Positions 16,738-26,866 are shown, counted from the stretch's first letter. The stretch is 64,000 bases of DNA from Komagataeibacter melomenusus (GCF_013155395.1 NZ_JABJWC010000008.1:1-64000), one strand, 5' to 3'. Notes: generated by a model not told the origin, from the letters alone. Numbers and translations: made by a program.

Positions 16738-19174
16738 GACACAGATCCTTCCCGCAGAAGGTCCGCAGCCCACGTTATACCGCGCGCCTCAAACCAGGCC
16801 GGGAGAAATCCGGGACGGCCATGTTTCGCCAGCACTGCATCGATCAGCCGGTGATCGTCCTTGCCGGATGCCGCACACAGGGCAAGTGCTACCGGCCCGA
16901 GCCCCAGTTCAAACAGCCGGTTTCCCCGCTGCGTCTGGCAGTAATATTCCCGCTTCGATGCCGCACGAGCGATGATGGCGGTCTGCCGGTCGTTGAGACC
17001 AAAATCGCGATAGAGGACCGCGATCTGCGGCTCGATCGCCCGTTCATTGGGCAGGAAGATCCGTGTCGGGCAGCTTTCCACTACGGCCGGGGCGATCGGG
17101 GAATTGGCAATATCCGATAGGGACTGCGTGGCGAAAATTACCGATGCGTTCTTCTTGCGTAGGGTTTTCAGCCATTCCCGGAGCTGGCCGGCAAAGTCCC
17201 CGTCGTCCAGGACCAGCCAGCCCTCATCGATGACCAGCAGCGTCGGCCGGCCGTCCAGACGGCCCTCAATGCGGTGAAACAGATAGGACAGCACGGATGA
17301 TGCCTCGCCCGAGCCGATCAGACCTTCGGTCTCGAACACCACGACATCGGCGTCGCCCACCGCTCTGCGTCCGCGTCGAGCAGGCGGCCATAGGGACCAC
17401 CCAGGCAGTATGGTGCCATTGCCTGCTTCAGGGCGTTGGACTGGAGGAGTGCTACCAGACCTGAGATCGTGCGTTCATGGGTGGGCGATGATGCCAGGGA
17501 ATTCAGGGCCGACCAGAGGTGAGACTTCACCTCCGGGGTCAGCGCCACGCCCTCTCCGACAAGGATCTGGCCGAGCCATTCGCTGCCCCATTTTCGCTCA
17601 TCCGGATCATCAATCCGCGCCAGCGGCTGGAGCGATACACTGCCACTCTGTTCTCCCGACAGATCAGCGTCTGTCAGCCCACCGCCGAGATCATGCCAGT
17701 CCCCATTCATCGCCAGCGTCGCGGCCCGCATCGACCCGCCGAAATCAAAGGCAAAAATCTGCGATCCCGCATAGCGACGGAACTGCAACGCCATCAACGC
17801 CAGCAGGACAGATTTGCCCGCGCCTGTCGGTCCTGCGATCAGCGTATGACCCACATCGCCGACATGCAGGGAGAACCGGAATGGCGTGGCACCCGCCGTC
17901 CTGCCGTAGAACAGAGGGGCTGCCCTGAAATGCCCGTCCCTCTCCGGCCCGGCCCACACGGCTGAGAGTGGAATCATATGCGCCAGATTCAGTGTCGAGA
18001 TCGGGGGCTGACGCACATTGGCGTAGACATGCCCCGGCAGAGATCCCAGCCACGCTTCCACCGCGTTGAGGCTTTCCGTCATGCAGGTGAAGTCGCGCCC
18101 CTGGATGATTTTTTCGACGAGGCGAAGTTTTTCCGCCGCTATGCTGGCGCTGCCATCCCACACCGTCACCGTGGCCGTGATGTAAGCCTGCCCGACATCA
18201 TCCGCGCCCAGCGACTGCAACGCCAGATCGGCATCGGCTGCCTTGTTGGCGGCATCGTTATCCACGAGAACTGATGCCTCATTGGTCATCACTTCTCGGA
18301 CAATGGCTGCGATACTCTTGCGTTTTGCGAACCACTGGCGCCTGATTTTCGTCAGCACCTTGGTGGCGTCGGTCTTGTCGAGCAGGATCGCGCGGGTGGA
18401 CCAGCGATACGGCATCGCCAGCCGGTTCAGGTCATCCAGGATTCCGGGGAAAGTCCGCGACGGGAAACCGGTGATGGTTAGCGTCTTGAGGAAAGCATCG
18501 CCGAGTTTCGGCTCCAGTCCGCCCGAGAGCGGCTGGTCCACCAGGAGCGCATCAAGATGCATCGGGATTTCCGGCACCCGCACGCGCTGGCTCCGGGTCG
18601 AAATGGTCGAGTGCAGGTGGGTCAGGGTCTCCCCGTCATCCAGCCACGCCGCTTCGGGCATGAACCCGTCCAGCAACGCCAGAAGCCGATCACTGCGATC
18701 CACGAAGGCATGGAGCATGCCGTGTGGATCTGGGCCGCCCCGTTCCCTGCCCTCATAGAGAAAACGCTCTGCACGCCCTGAAGATTCCGCAGGTGGCAGC
18801 CAGACCAGGGTGAGGAAATACCGGCTCTCGAAATGCGCGCCCTCATCTTCGAAGGCTTCCCGGCGCTCAAGGTCCACCATGTGCGAAGCGGCATCCGGAA
18901 AATCGCTCTCGGGATAGAGCGTGGCGGGAACGCGCTGCGCTTCCACGAACACGGCCCAGCCGGAGCCAAGGCGACGCAGGGCATTGTTCAGCCGCCCGGT
19001 GACACCGACCAGTTCGGCAGGGGTGGCGCTATCCAGATCGGGACCGCGTATCTTTGCCGTGCGCTGAAGGCTGCCGTCTTTGTTCAGGACCACGCCTTTC
19101 TCCACGAGCGCCGCCCATGGCAGGAAGTCGGACAGGAGGGCAGCACGGCTGCGATATTCACCAAGGGACATCAT
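16734..19174 (-). pseudogene. trbE: trbE (VirB4-like transfer ATPase), frameshifted
   Basis: TrbE is the cytoplasmic ATPase that powers assembly of the mating channel. The first 600 or so residues are intact, with LSVWLP-type N-terminal features and a Walker A motif GPTGAGKS near residue 445. The frame then breaks: after LDADAER it reads WATPMSW and stops at 17318. The correct continuation, GDADVVVFETEGLIGSG with the Walker B region LLVIDEGWLVL, is in another frame down to 16734. Total length is one base short of 814 codons, so a single-base deletion near 17360 explains it. The full-length protein would have 813 residues. Either a real mutation or a sequencing error is possible. Confidence 0.88.
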
Positions 19175-19187
19175 GGCCCTCCCCTTC

Positions 19188-19463
19188 CTATGAGCGAAGC
19201 CAGGCGGGATAGCGCAGATGCCGCCGCCCTACCTCGATGAAGAAAGGGTCGCGCTTCGCCCCCCAGACCGCGAGCCCATGCCCCACGATCCAGAAGACGG
19301 CTCCGATCAGCCACAGCCGCAGGCCCAGCGCGATCGCCGCCGCCAGCGTGCCGTTGGCGATGGCGACAGCACGGGGCGCGCCACCCAGCAGGATGGGATC
19401 GGTCAGCGAGCGATGCACCGGGACATGGAACCCCGGCACCGCGTCATCGTCATATCCCACCAT
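19188..19463 (-). CDS. trbD: TrbD / VirB3-like membrane protein
   Basis: The 91-residue protein has the TrbD/VirB3 pattern: FHVPVHRSLTDPILLGGAPR, a hydrophobic hairpin of two helices (AIANGTLAAAIALGL and LWLIGAVFWIVGHGLAV), then the conserved AKRDPFFIEVGRRHLRYP tail. It partners with TrbE at the inner membrane. The ATG at 19463 shares one base with the trbC stop. Family length is normally 90-105 residues, so it appears complete. Confidence 0.92.
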   Translation of the reverse strand: MVGYDDDAVPGFHVPVHRSLTDPILLGGAPRAVAIANGTLAAAIALGLRLWLIGAVFWIVGHGLAVWGAKRDPFFIEVGRRHLRYPAWLRS

Positions 19464-19831
19464 CAGATCAGTGCCCCGCCGGAGAACGAGAAGAACGACA
19501 GGAAGAAGCTGGACGCGGCAAAAGCGATGCTGAGTCCAAAGACGATCTGGATCAGGCGGCGGAACCCGCCAGATGTTTCGCCAAAGGCCAGGGTCAGACC
19601 GGTCACGGTGATGATGATCACCGAGATGATCTTGGCCACCGGCCCCTGCACGGATTCCAGGATCTCGTTCAGGGGCGTTTCCCACGGCATGCTGGATCCT
19701 GACGCCCATGCCGATGACGCGAAAGCAAGCCACAGCAGCATGGAGGTTCCGAACACACGCAGATCCGGCACATGCCGGTCAGAACGTGCGACAGCGCACA
19801 CGACGGCGCGCAGACGTGAAGGCGGCATCAT
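19463..19831 (-). CDS. trbC: TrbC / VirB2-like pilin precursor
   Basis: This 122-residue pilin precursor has a long signal region (RVFGTSMLLWLAFASSAWASGSSMPWETPL) and two hydrophobic helices (VQGPVAKIISVIIITVTGLTLAF and LIQIVFGLSIAFAASSFFLSFFSF) separated by a short polar loop, the arrangement of VirB2-type pilins. In relatives it is processed and circularised into the conjugative pilus subunit. Its ATG at 19831 overlaps the trbB stop by four bases; the next codon is also ATG. Confidence 0.9.
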   Translation of the reverse strand: MMPPSRLRAVVCAVARSDRHVPDLRVFGTSMLLWLAFASSAWASGSSMPWETPLNEILESVQGPVAKIISVIIITVTGLTLAFGETSGGFRRLIQIVFGLSIAFAASSFFLSFFSFSGGALI

Positions 19832-20832
19832 GATGACTCTCCATTGGCAGAGCAGGATGTTTCGGGAGAAGAGAGGCTGACCGGACGGATGCGATAGGCG
19901 CCCGTCACGGGATCGAGGCCGTCGATTTCCGCCAGTTCGGACAGGCGGCGTGCCGTGCCGCGTCCGGACAGCACGGCGATGACATCGATGGTTTCGGCGA
20001 TCATGTCGCGTGGCACCGTGACCACCGCCTCCTGAATCAGCTGTTCCAGACGATACAGGGCCGCCAATACCGATCCGGCGTGCAGCGTGCCGATGCCACC
20101 CGGATGGCCAGTCCCCCATGCCTTGATCAGATCAAGGGCTTCGGCCCCACGCACCTCACCGACGGGAATACGGTCTGGGCGCAGACGGAGACCGGAGCGG
20201 ACAAGGTCCGAAAGGGTAATCACGCCTTCACGGGTCCGCAGGGCTATGAGATTGGGCGCCGTGCATTGCAGTTCGCGCGTATCCTCGATCAGGACGACGC
20301 GGTCATCGGTTTTTGCCACCTCGGCCAGCAGAGCGTTGACCAGCGTCGTCTTGCCGGTGCTGGTCCCGCCTACGACCAGGATATTCTTCCTGTCCGAGAC
20401 CGCATGCCGCAGGAAATCTGCCTGGGCATCGGTCATGATCCCGGCTGCGACATAGTCATTGAGCGTGAACACGGCGACAGCGGGCTTGCGGATCGCGAAA
20501 CTTGGGGCGGTCACAACGGGCGGCAGCAATCCCTCGAACCGTTCGCCGGTTGGCAACTCGGCCGAGACACGGGGTGCTGTTTCATGCACCTCAGCCCCGA
20601 CATGGTGGGCCACGAGACGCACGATGCGCTCGGCATCGGCTGGCGTAACCCTGTCGCCGGTATCGCCCAGCCCCTCGGACAGACGGTCGATCCACAACCG
20701 CCCATCGGGATTGAGCATGACCTCGACCACGGTAGGATCAGCGAGATGCCCCGCAATCGCCGGTCCCATCGCCGTGCGCAGCATGGACATGCCGCGCTGT
20801 CGGGCACCACTTTCAATCGGTGTAACCGCCAT
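19828..20832 (-). CDS. trbB: TrbB / VirB11-like traffic ATPase
   Basis: The 334-residue ATPase has the VirB11 fold: an N-terminal domain with [19 protein letters not shown], Walker A GGTSTGKT at residues 155-162, an Asp box ([16 protein letters not shown]) and Walker B and His-box region ([31 protein letters not shown]). It drives pilus assembly and substrate transfer at the inner-membrane base of the channel. It is the first gene of the trb transcript after the ribbon-helix-helix gene and a 130-base gap. Confidence 0.94.
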   Translation of the reverse strand: MAVTPIESGARQRGMSMLRTAMGPAIAGHLADPTVVEVMLNPDGRLWIDRLSEGLGDTGDRVTPADAERIVRLVAHHVGAEVHETAPRVSAELPTGERFEGLLPPVVTAPSFAIRKPAVAVFTLNDYVAAGIMTDAQADFLRHAVSDRKNILVVGGTSTGKTTLVNALLAEVAKTDDRVVLIEDTRELQCTAPNLIALRTREGVITLSDLVRSGLRLRPDRIPVGEVRGAEALDLIKAWGTGHPGGIGTLHAGSVLAALYRLEQLIQEAVVTVPRDMIAETIDVIAVLSGRGTARRLSELAEIDGLDPVTGAYRIRPVSLSSPETSCSANGESS

Positions 20833-20962
20833 GGGAATCCCCGTCTTTACGGATCATCCGGCCTCTCCGGACGACGACGGGGATTATTAGAAGGGAGCGG
20901 ATTTATCTGCTGGCAACAAGGATTTCACGGGATGCGGTAAAAGCGTATGTAATTGGGAGCGT

Positions 20963-21406
20963 TCAGGCGGGATCGGTGCCCGACGGATCCTGTCGTGCCG
21001 CGACATCACGCTGACGGTCGCGCAGGAATCGGTCCCCCGTCGCCAGCCGCCGCTCCAGCGCGGTCAGGAAGCCCTCGAACCGCTCCAGCCCCATGGCCCG
21101 AGCAGAGGCCCGGGCGCTATCCGGGAGCGGTGGTGTGCTGGTCAGCCAGAACCGGATGAACAGGGTCAGTGTCTCGGCCATGATCGAGACGTCTTCCTCC
21201 AGCCCGGCCATCTGGCGCGACAGCCGGTCGAGACGCCGCGACGTCGCGGCTTCCTGTCTTTCCGCGGCATCGTCCGTCAGGAACGACAGCACCGCCGTCT
21301 CCACCAGCGCGGATTTCGAAATATCCCGCCGCACGGCACGGGCCTCAAGCTGCTTATGGATATCGGGATCGAAATAGACGTTCAGGCGTCGGCTGCGCTT
21401 GTGCAT
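20963..21406 (-). CDS. Ribbon-helix-helix (CopG-like) regulator next to traG
   Basis: The first 45 residues of this 147-residue protein form a ribbon-helix-helix: RRLNVYFDPDIHKQLEARAVRRDISKSALVETAVLSFL. The rest is helical with ERQEAATSRRLDRLSRQMAGLEEDVSIMAETLTLFIRFWL, a likely coiled-coil dimer section. Genes of this type sit between traG and trbB in many alphaproteobacterial elements and probably regulate transfer genes or act as a relaxosome accessory. The start is two bases after the traG stop, indicating one transcript. Confidence 0.85.
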   Translation of the reverse strand: MHKRSRRLNVYFDPDIHKQLEARAVRRDISKSALVETAVLSFLTDDAAERQEAATSRRLDRLSRQMAGLEEDVSIMAETLTLFIRFWLTSTPPLPDSARASARAMGLERFEGFLTALERRLATGDRFLRDRQRDVAARQDPSGTDPA

Positions 21407-21408
21407 GG

Positions 21409-23430
21409 TCAGTTTCCTCCCAGTTCCAGACCGTCATTGCGATCCATGCCGGCCTGACGGATGATGTTCCCCTGTCGGCGCAGTTCCGCCGCGCGCTGCA
21501 CCTCGGCCTCGGGATCGCTGTCGGGAATTTCGAACTCGGCGGCCGGATCAGGCCGCTCAGGCGCAATATCCTCATGCTCGGGCAACTCCGGCTCCCGGCG
21601 GACGCCACTGTTGGCGTCGTCGGTATCGTCGGCATTGGATCCGGCATCCGGGGGCGACGGCACACTCGGCATATCCTCTGCGACCACCCGTCCACACCAC
21701 ACATCGATGGCGGGATTCCCGTCCCGCACCAACGTTGCCAGATCGGGGGACGGCAGGATGCGCGTGGTAAAGCGGCGATCCTGATAGTAACGGACTTTCA
21801 GGGCGCGGATCGGTGGGCAGCCCGACAGCATCACCAGTTCCTCATGGTCGGGTAACTGCTGGACCTCGCCCACGGTCAGGAGCGGCCTGGCAGTTTCCTG
21901 CCGGGAAACCATGAGGTGCCCGAGCCAGGGCGACAGGCGATGCCCGGCATAATTGGTGGAATCCCGCTGCTCCGTTGCCGTGCCCAGGGCATCTGACACC
22001 CGTCTGGCGGTCCGTTCGTCATTGGTCGCGAAGCTGACGCGGACCTGGCAATTGTCGAGGATCGAATTGTTCGGCCCGTATGCCTTCTCGATCTGGTTCA
22101 GCGACTGGGCGATCAGGAAGGCCCGGATCTGATAGCCTGCCATAAACGCCAGCGCGCTCTCGAAAAAATCCAGCCGCCCGAATGCCGGAAATTCGTCGAG
22201 CATGAGAAGCAGCTTTCGCCGTCTGGCCGCCGCCTCCAGATCTTCCGTCAGACGGCGTCCAATCTGGTTGAGCATCAGCCGGATCAACGGCTTGGTGCGG
22301 CTGATATCCGAAGGCGGCACGACGAAATAAAGTGAGGCCGGTCGCGCCGAGGATACGAGATCCTCAATCCGCCAGTCGCATCTTCTGGTCACCATCGCCA
22401 CGACGGGATCACGATAGAGCCCGAGAAACGACATGGCGGTAGAGAGCACGCCGGAGCGTTCGTTATCCGATTTGTTGAGCAGTTCCCGTGCGGCGGACGC
22501 CACGACGGGATGTGGCCCCTTCTCCCCCAGATGATTCGTCCGCATCATGGCGGACAGGGTCGTCTCGATGGACCGTTTCGGGTCGGAGAGGAATTTCGCC
22601 ACACCGGCGAGCGTCTTGTCGGCTTCGGCATAAAGCACATGCAGGATCGCGCCGACCAGCAGCGCATGCGAGGTTTTCTCCCAATGGTTGCGTCTCTCCA
22701 GCGCGCCATCCGGATCGACCAGGATATCGGCGATGTTCTGCACGTCGCGGACTTCATATTCCCCCAGACGGACCTCCAGCAGCGGATTGTAGGCGGCCGA
22801 TGCCGGATTGGTCGGGTCGAACAGCAGCACGCGCCCGAAGGTCGCGCGAAATCCCGCCGTCAGTTCCCAGTTCTCGCCCTTGATATCGTGGATGATGGCC
22901 GAACCAGGCCAGGTCAGCAGGGTCGGAATGACCAGCCCCACCCCTTTGCCCGAGCGGGTGGGCGCAAAGCACAGCACATGCTCGGGACCGTCATGCCGGA
23001 GATAGGCCCGGCGGTATTTACCCAGAACGACCCCGCTCTCGCCCAGCAATCCCGCCGCACGAATATCGCGGGCGGTGGCCCAGCGGGCCGAACCATAGGT
23101 TTCGACCCGACGCCTTGCCCGCGCCCGCCAGATCGACAGGGCGAAGGCCACGGTGACGGCCAGAACAACGCCCGCAACACCAATCCGCGCGCCATGCACG
23201 AAGATGCCGGGCGCATAGGCATCGAACTCATACCACCACCAGAAGAAGAGCGGCGGCGCGTAGACAGGCCAGCGATGCCCGAGCATGAACCAGGGCGCCC
23301 CAAGCTCAGGCTGGAACCCGAGACGCCAGGCGGTCCACTCGGTCGCGGCCCACCAGAACAGCAACATGATCGTGAAGACCAGTATCACCTGGCCCCAGGC
23401 CACACGGGACGCGGACATGACGACCTCCAT
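21409..23430 (-). CDS. traG: TraG / VirD4-type coupling protein
   Basis: The 673-residue coupling protein brings the relaxase-DNA complex to the mating channel. It has two N-terminal membrane helices (VILVFTIMLLFWWAAT and IGVAGVVLAVTVAFALSIW), then WGSARWAT-like TYGSARWATARDI, and Walker A CFAPTRSGKG at about residues 154-163. Further landmarks are the GSAIIHDIKGENWELT block, Walker B LLLMLDEFPAFG and the conserved SYGPNNSILDNCQVRVSFATND-like segment. The tail is acidic and rich in Asp, Glu and Pro. ATG at 23418 is an alternative start. The gene appears intact. Confidence 0.95.
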   Translation of the reverse strand: MEVVMSASRVAWGQVILVFTIMLLFWWAATEWTAWRLGFQPELGAPWFMLGHRWPVYAPPLFFWWWYEFDAYAPGIFVHGARIGVAGVVLAVTVAFALSIWRARARRRVETYGSARWATARDIRAAGLLGESGVVLGKYRRAYLRHDGPEHVLCFAPTRSGKGVGLVIPTLLTWPGSAIIHDIKGENWELTAGFRATFGRVLLFDPTNPASAAYNPLLEVRLGEYEVRDVQNIADILVDPDGALERRNHWEKTSHALLVGAILHVLYAEADKTLAGVAKFLSDPKRSIETTLSAMMRTNHLGEKGPHPVVASAARELLNKSDNERSGVLSTAMSFLGLYRDPVVAMVTRRCDWRIEDLVSSARPASLYFVVPPSDISRTKPLIRLMLNQIGRRLTEDLEAAARRRKLLLMLDEFPAFGRLDFFESALAFMAGYQIRAFLIAQSLNQIEKAYGPNNSILDNCQVRVSFATNDERTARRVSDALGTATEQRDSTNYAGHRLSPWLGHLMVSRQETARPLLTVGEVQQLPDHEELVMLSGCPPIRALKVRYYQDRRFTTRILPSPDLATLVRDGNPAIDVWCGRVVAEDMPSVPSPPDAGSNADDTDDANSGVRREPELPEHEDIAPERPDPAAEFEIPDSDPEAEVQRAAELRRQGNIIRQAGMDRNDGLELGGN

Positions 23431-23535
23431 GACAGGATGATCCGTCCGTCAGGAGGAATAACTACGCGCGGGGCAAGGTAATTCAGGAACCGTGCGGCAA
23501 TCGGCGGTCTTTGTGTAAGAAATCGGATGGAGCGT

Positions 23536-23826
23536 TCAATGCGGCGTCTTTCCGCCGGGAATGGTCAGGAGCTGGCGATAGCCGGTGTCACGCATCCAGC
23601 GCGCCCGCGCCATATGCGAGTCCCAGCATCGCCGCGCGCCGTCCCTGTCGGCTACCGGATCGCGGCCGAGCACGATCCGCGCCACCTCGCACCAGTCGGC
23701 GCCTGCTTCCTCGGCATCGAGGATGCGGAGATAGATGCCATGATGGAGATGGTCATACGCTGTCAGCAGTGGGCAGTCCGGTGCCTCATCGGCTGGAACG
23801 GCTTCGTTCTCGGGTTGGGACGTCAT
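23536..23826 (-). CDS. DUF2285-like small protein
   Basis: This 96-residue acidic protein contains LHHGIYLRILDAEEAGADWCEVARIVLGRDP and WDSHMARARWMRDTGYRQLL. The second stretch closely resembles the end of DUF2285 proteins, the helix-turn-helix-like family found in these elements (the longer DUF2285 gene at 30889 ends in RFRRLKNLADRLIEGGYRDLM). It is divergent from the XRE gene, and the palindromic operator lies between them, so it is probably under that repressor. A regulatory role is likely but not shown. Confidence 0.7.
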   Translation of the reverse strand: MTSQPENEAVPADEAPDCPLLTAYDHLHHGIYLRILDAEEAGADWCEVARIVLGRDPVADRDGARRCWDSHMARARWMRDTGYRQLLTIPGGKTPH

Positions 23827-23872
23827 GATCCTGCCCTTTCCTTCAGGTCCGCAGATCATATCCTAAAATGGG

Positions 23873-23893
23873 ATAATCCCGATACGGGATTAT
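23873..23893. promoter_or_regulatory. Palindromic operator between divergent regulator genes
   Basis: ATAATCCCG-ATA-CGGGATTAT is a perfect 9-3-9 inverted repeat, located between the XRE gene starting at 23931 and the leftward DUF2285-like gene starting at 23826. A partial extra half-site (TAAAATGGGATA) lies just before it. The placement, 38 bases upstream of a helix-turn-helix gene, is what an autoregulatory operator would show. Confidence 0.65.
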
Positions 23894-23930
23894 TGGGACG
23901 GTTCCTCTGTTTCAACCGGAACCGCACCCT

Positions 23931-24170
23931 ATGCCGAAATCGCTGCGCTCTCCGCGACAGCACCGTCTCATGGAATTGCTGATCGCAGCAAGGCGCGACA
24001 AGGGACTGACCCAGGCCACACTGGCGGAGCGGCTCGGCAAGCCCCAGTCCTATGTTGCAAAATACGAGACCGGCGAGCGCCGAATCGACGTGATCGAGTT
24101 CCTCGACATCACGACCGCCATCGGACTCGATGCCGCTGACATTCTTGCCAGTCTCATGGAAGATCACTGA
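23931..24170 (+). CDS. XRE-family helix-turn-helix regulator
   Basis: This 79-residue protein is almost entirely an HTH_3/XRE domain: HRLMELLIAARRDKGLTQATLAERLGKPQSYVAKYETGERRIDVIEFLDITTAIGLD. It has no C-terminal partner domain, as in phage- and plasmid-type compact repressors. It is the only rightward gene in this leftward block, and the palindrome at 23873-23893 directly upstream is its probable binding site. It may control the traG side, the DUF2285-like gene or both. Confidence 0.88.
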   Translation: MPKSLRSPRQHRLMELLIAARRDKGLTQATLAERLGKPQSYVAKYETGERRIDVIEFLDITTAIGLDAADILASLMEDH

Positions 24171-24190
24171 ATCGGTTCGGCCTCATCCGG

Positions 24191-24535
24191 TCACTGTTCC
24201 GAACTGTCGTCCCCATCGGGATTTCGCAGCCAGCCCGGAATGTCCTGATGGGCGTGCAGAATGCGCCAGACATCCAGATGGTCCTCACGCTCCACGTAGA
24301 AAACCACGAACGGCCAGTTCCGGAAAGTGAGCGCGCGGAGCCCCGGAAGATCAAGTTCATACCCGCAACGCGGCGAGCCGATGCCAGGATATTGCCCGAT
24401 CAGGGTCATCGCCTCTTCGAGCGCCCCGATAAACCGGTCCGCCACAGCGCCTCCGGCTTTCCCGACATAATCGTCAATGATCCGATCAATATCCCGCTCG
24501 GCCTGCTCGCGCAGCACCGCGCGTCTGGTCGTCAT
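24191..24535 (-). CDS. parE: ParE/RelE-family toxin
   Basis: The 114-residue protein follows the ParE pattern: VLREQAERDIDRIIDDYVGKAGGAVADRFIGALEEAMTLIGQYPGIGSPR, then LPGLRALTFRNWPFVVFYVEREDHLDVWRILHAHQDI. The RxLxFRNxPFVVFY and VxRILHxxQDI blocks are the core strands. ParE toxins poison DNA gyrase, and other RelE-fold members cleave mRNA; the sequence is more ParE-like. It lies five bases after the antitoxin stop, giving an antitoxin-toxin operon that stabilises the element. Confidence 0.9.
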   Translation of the reverse strand: MTTRRAVLREQAERDIDRIIDDYVGKAGGAVADRFIGALEEAMTLIGQYPGIGSPRCGYELDLPGLRALTFRNWPFVVFYVEREDHLDVWRILHAHQDIPGWLRNPDGDDSSEQ

Positions 24536-24540
24536 GATGA

Positions 24541-24771
24541 TCAGACGCCGCGCACACGCGATCGCAGGCGCTCGAAATATGGGGCGTCCGCCGTGGCGCC
24601 CGGTGCGGACTGGCCCCCTTCAAGCAACAGGCCGCGCAGACGCTGTCTGTCCTGATCCTTGCGGATCAGTTCGCGCACATACTCGCTGCTGGTGCCAAAC
24701 CCACGGCCGGCAACCTGCTGGTCAACGAAGCTTTTCAGGGCTTCTGGCAGAGAGATGTTCATGGTGCTCAT
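24541..24771 (-). CDS. parD: ParD-like ribbon-helix-helix antitoxin
   Basis: The 76-residue protein starts MSTMNISLPEALKSFVDQQVAGRGFGTSSEYVRELIRKDQDRQRLRGLLLEGG, the signature of the ParD/CC2985 family of addiction-module antitoxins. The ribbon-helix-helix binds the promoter and the acidic C-terminal tail masks the toxin. I chose the ATG at 24771; a longer frame begins at 24810 without family support. It is paired with the ParE gene downstream. Confidence 0.88.
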   Translation of the reverse strand: MSTMNISLPEALKSFVDQQVAGRGFGTSSEYVRELIRKDQDRQRLRGLLLEGGQSAPGATADAPYFERLRSRVRGV

Positions 24772-24829
24772 GCGAGCAGGATAGTCGTGTATGGCAAAAA
24801 TTGGCAACATGATTCACGCCTGTCCCGCA

Positions 24830-26866
24830 TCACAATCCCAGCCCCCGCTGCCGTCCGAGTTGCCAGTCCATGGTGCCCCCGCGCATGACGCCGACAATCT
24901 CCTGGCCGATCCGGTTCTCGATGACAGGCTTCCAGGGCACCAGCACGAACTCCTGGGCATTCTCGACCAGCGCGTACGTTCCGCTCGCCAGCCGGACCTT
25001 CTCTTTCAGCGTGCCACGCATTTTCTCCCCGTCCGCCATCATGCGGTACGACATGCCGCGTGATGCCCCCAGTTCCTGGCCAACACGGTCCAGTTCCCGC
25101 CGTTCCAGCGTCGCCAGCAGCCCCTTGCGGTAGCGGACATGCCCTTCCCTGTCGTGCCAGGCGTCGCCTCGCTCGACCAGCACGTCCTGACGCTGCTTGC
25201 GGGCCTCGGTCACCTCATGACCGAACCCGGCATCAACCACATTCGACCTGCCGCGCGACACCAGCCCCCGGTCCAGCCATGTCGCACCATCCGCCGAGAC
25301 CTGGGCCTCGAGATCGAGACTGGACAGGACGCGCACGGACATCTGTTTCGTGCGGCTCGTATCATACGCCGCAGCCCGTTCCAGATAGTCGCCGGGGATC
25401 TGCCACCTCCCGTCCTCGATCCGCTCGACAACGCCAGCACGACGCAAGGCTTCCAGGCGGCGCACATGGGAGGCGACATAGGTGTCGGCATCGCCTCCGG
25501 GAATACGTGGCATGGAACGTGCCTGCGCAAGATGCGCGTCCGCGCGATAGACACCGTCACGGCTCGCGACCGACACGATTTCCCGGTCGGCGGGACGGGG
25601 GCCTGTGACCTCCGGGCCAACCGCGACAATGCTCCCGTTTCGCACCCCTTCCAGGGAAACCGGGTTGATCCCGACAACATGATGGGTACGCCCGTCCACC
25701 CCGTCGATGACCAGCCCGATCTGCTCGCCCAGTTCGTCGGAGAGATGGCGGTCAAGGATCCGTCCCTCCACCGTGTCGCGTGAAGCCGGGCCATGGAACA
25801 CGAACAGGCTGGGATCCGGCGCACGCCCCTGCTCGTGCATCGCCCGGTTCATGGCGCGGATGATGTCGCCCCGCTCTCCGAGTTCGCGCAGCGTTTTCTC
25901 CGTCTTCGGCGCGAGCGTCCACACACCGGGCTCGGTCTGGCTGGCGAGGCCCATCCGCTCCAGCTTCGCAAGCCGCCGCTGGCGCAGGACATGATCGCCG
26001 CCCTGCTCGCCACGCATGTCGATCGGACCATCTTCCGCCAACGCCAGCAACTGCCGGTCGATCCGTGTGTAGCGGTCCTGCCCGACCATATTCTCCAGCT
26101 TGCGACGTTGCTCCAGCACTGTTTCCGGACCCAACTCCAGCGTCACCAGTTCGGTCGCCCGTTCCCGCACGCCCTGGGTAATGTAGTCGCCATTGATGAC
26201 CAAATCATCCCCGTGGTCGTCACGGCCATTGATGACGATGTGGACGTGAGGATGACCGGTGTTGAAATGATTGACGGCAACCCAGTCGAGCTTAGTGCCG
26301 AGGTCCGTTTCCATCTGCTTCATCAGGTCGCGCGTAAAGACACTCATATCCTGCACCTGCTCGGCATCCTCCGGCGAGACGATAAAACGGAACTGATGCC
26401 GGTCGTCATGCCCGCGTTCGAGGAAGGCATCGCCATCGGCGCGATCGGCTTCCGGGCCGTAAAGCTGCCCGCGCTGCCCCTCGCGGGACGTGCCGTCACG
26501 CTGGATGTAATTGAGGTGAGCGCGCGCCCTGCCATCACGGCCCGGCCCACGGATCATGCGCGACTTGACGATAACGCGGCGGCTACCGGATTTCGCATGA
26601 TGCCAGCCCGCGAGATGCCGCGCCCGCACGAAGGCGGCGCCACGTCCTTTCCGGACGCCGGATCGCCCGCTGCGACGTGGGGCGGTACCCCCGGAACCAC
26701 CGGGCGCATTCGTCCCAGACCCGCCGTGAGTTCGGAGCGAGCGGGACGCCCCCGACCGTCGCATAGTGGCGCGCATCCGCGAGAGAAAACTTCGTGTCTT
26801 TCCGCCCCCCTTGCCCCGGATGCGGCCCGGCCTGACGCGGAACCGCGTATCGTCGTCAGACGACAT
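24830..26866 (-). CDS. VirD2/MobP-type relaxase (DUF3363)
   Basis: The 678-residue relaxase would nick the transfer origin and pilot the strand into the recipient. It has a basic Arg/Gly-rich first 80 residues. The relaxase domain follows, with the probable nicking Tyr at about residue 120 (AHLNYIQRDGT) and the metal-binding motif NTGHPHVHIVING (His 205, 207 and 209). The C-terminal half, from about residue 300, is a DUF3363 region (LERMGLASQTEPGVWTL, DRHLSDELGEQIGLVIDGVDGR). The ATG at 26866 is preferred over an upstream in-frame start because family members begin with this basic block. It is intact. Confidence 0.92.
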   Translation of the reverse strand: MSSDDDTRFRVRPGRIRGKGGGKTRSFLSRMRATMRRSGASRSLRTHGGSGTNAPGGSGGTAPRRSGRSGVRKGRGAAFVRARHLAGWHHAKSGSRRVIVKSRMIRGPGRDGRARAHLNYIQRDGTSREGQRGQLYGPEADRADGDAFLERGHDDRHQFRFIVSPEDAEQVQDMSVFTRDLMKQMETDLGTKLDWVAVNHFNTGHPHVHIVINGRDDHGDDLVINGDYITQGVRERATELVTLELGPETVLEQRRKLENMVGQDRYTRIDRQLLALAEDGPIDMRGEQGGDHVLRQRRLAKLERMGLASQTEPGVWTLAPKTEKTLRELGERGDIIRAMNRAMHEQGRAPDPSLFVFHGPASRDTVEGRILDRHLSDELGEQIGLVIDGVDGRTHHVVGINPVSLEGVRNGSIVAVGPEVTGPRPADREIVSVASRDGVYRADAHLAQARSMPRIPGGDADTYVASHVRRLEALRRAGVVERIEDGRWQIPGDYLERAAAYDTSRTKQMSVRVLSSLDLEAQVSADGATWLDRGLVSRGRSNVVDAGFGHEVTEARKQRQDVLVERGDAWHDREGHVRYRKGLLATLERRELDRVGQELGASRGMSYRMMADGEKMRGTLKEKVRLASGTYALVENAQEFVLVPWKPVIENRIGQEIVGVMRGGTMDWQLGRQRGLGL

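Noticed and set aside
23826-23840. An RP4-like nick site (ATCCTGCCC) as the transfer origin
   Set aside because: One short match in a GC-rich region without the flanking inverted repeat; chance is likely.
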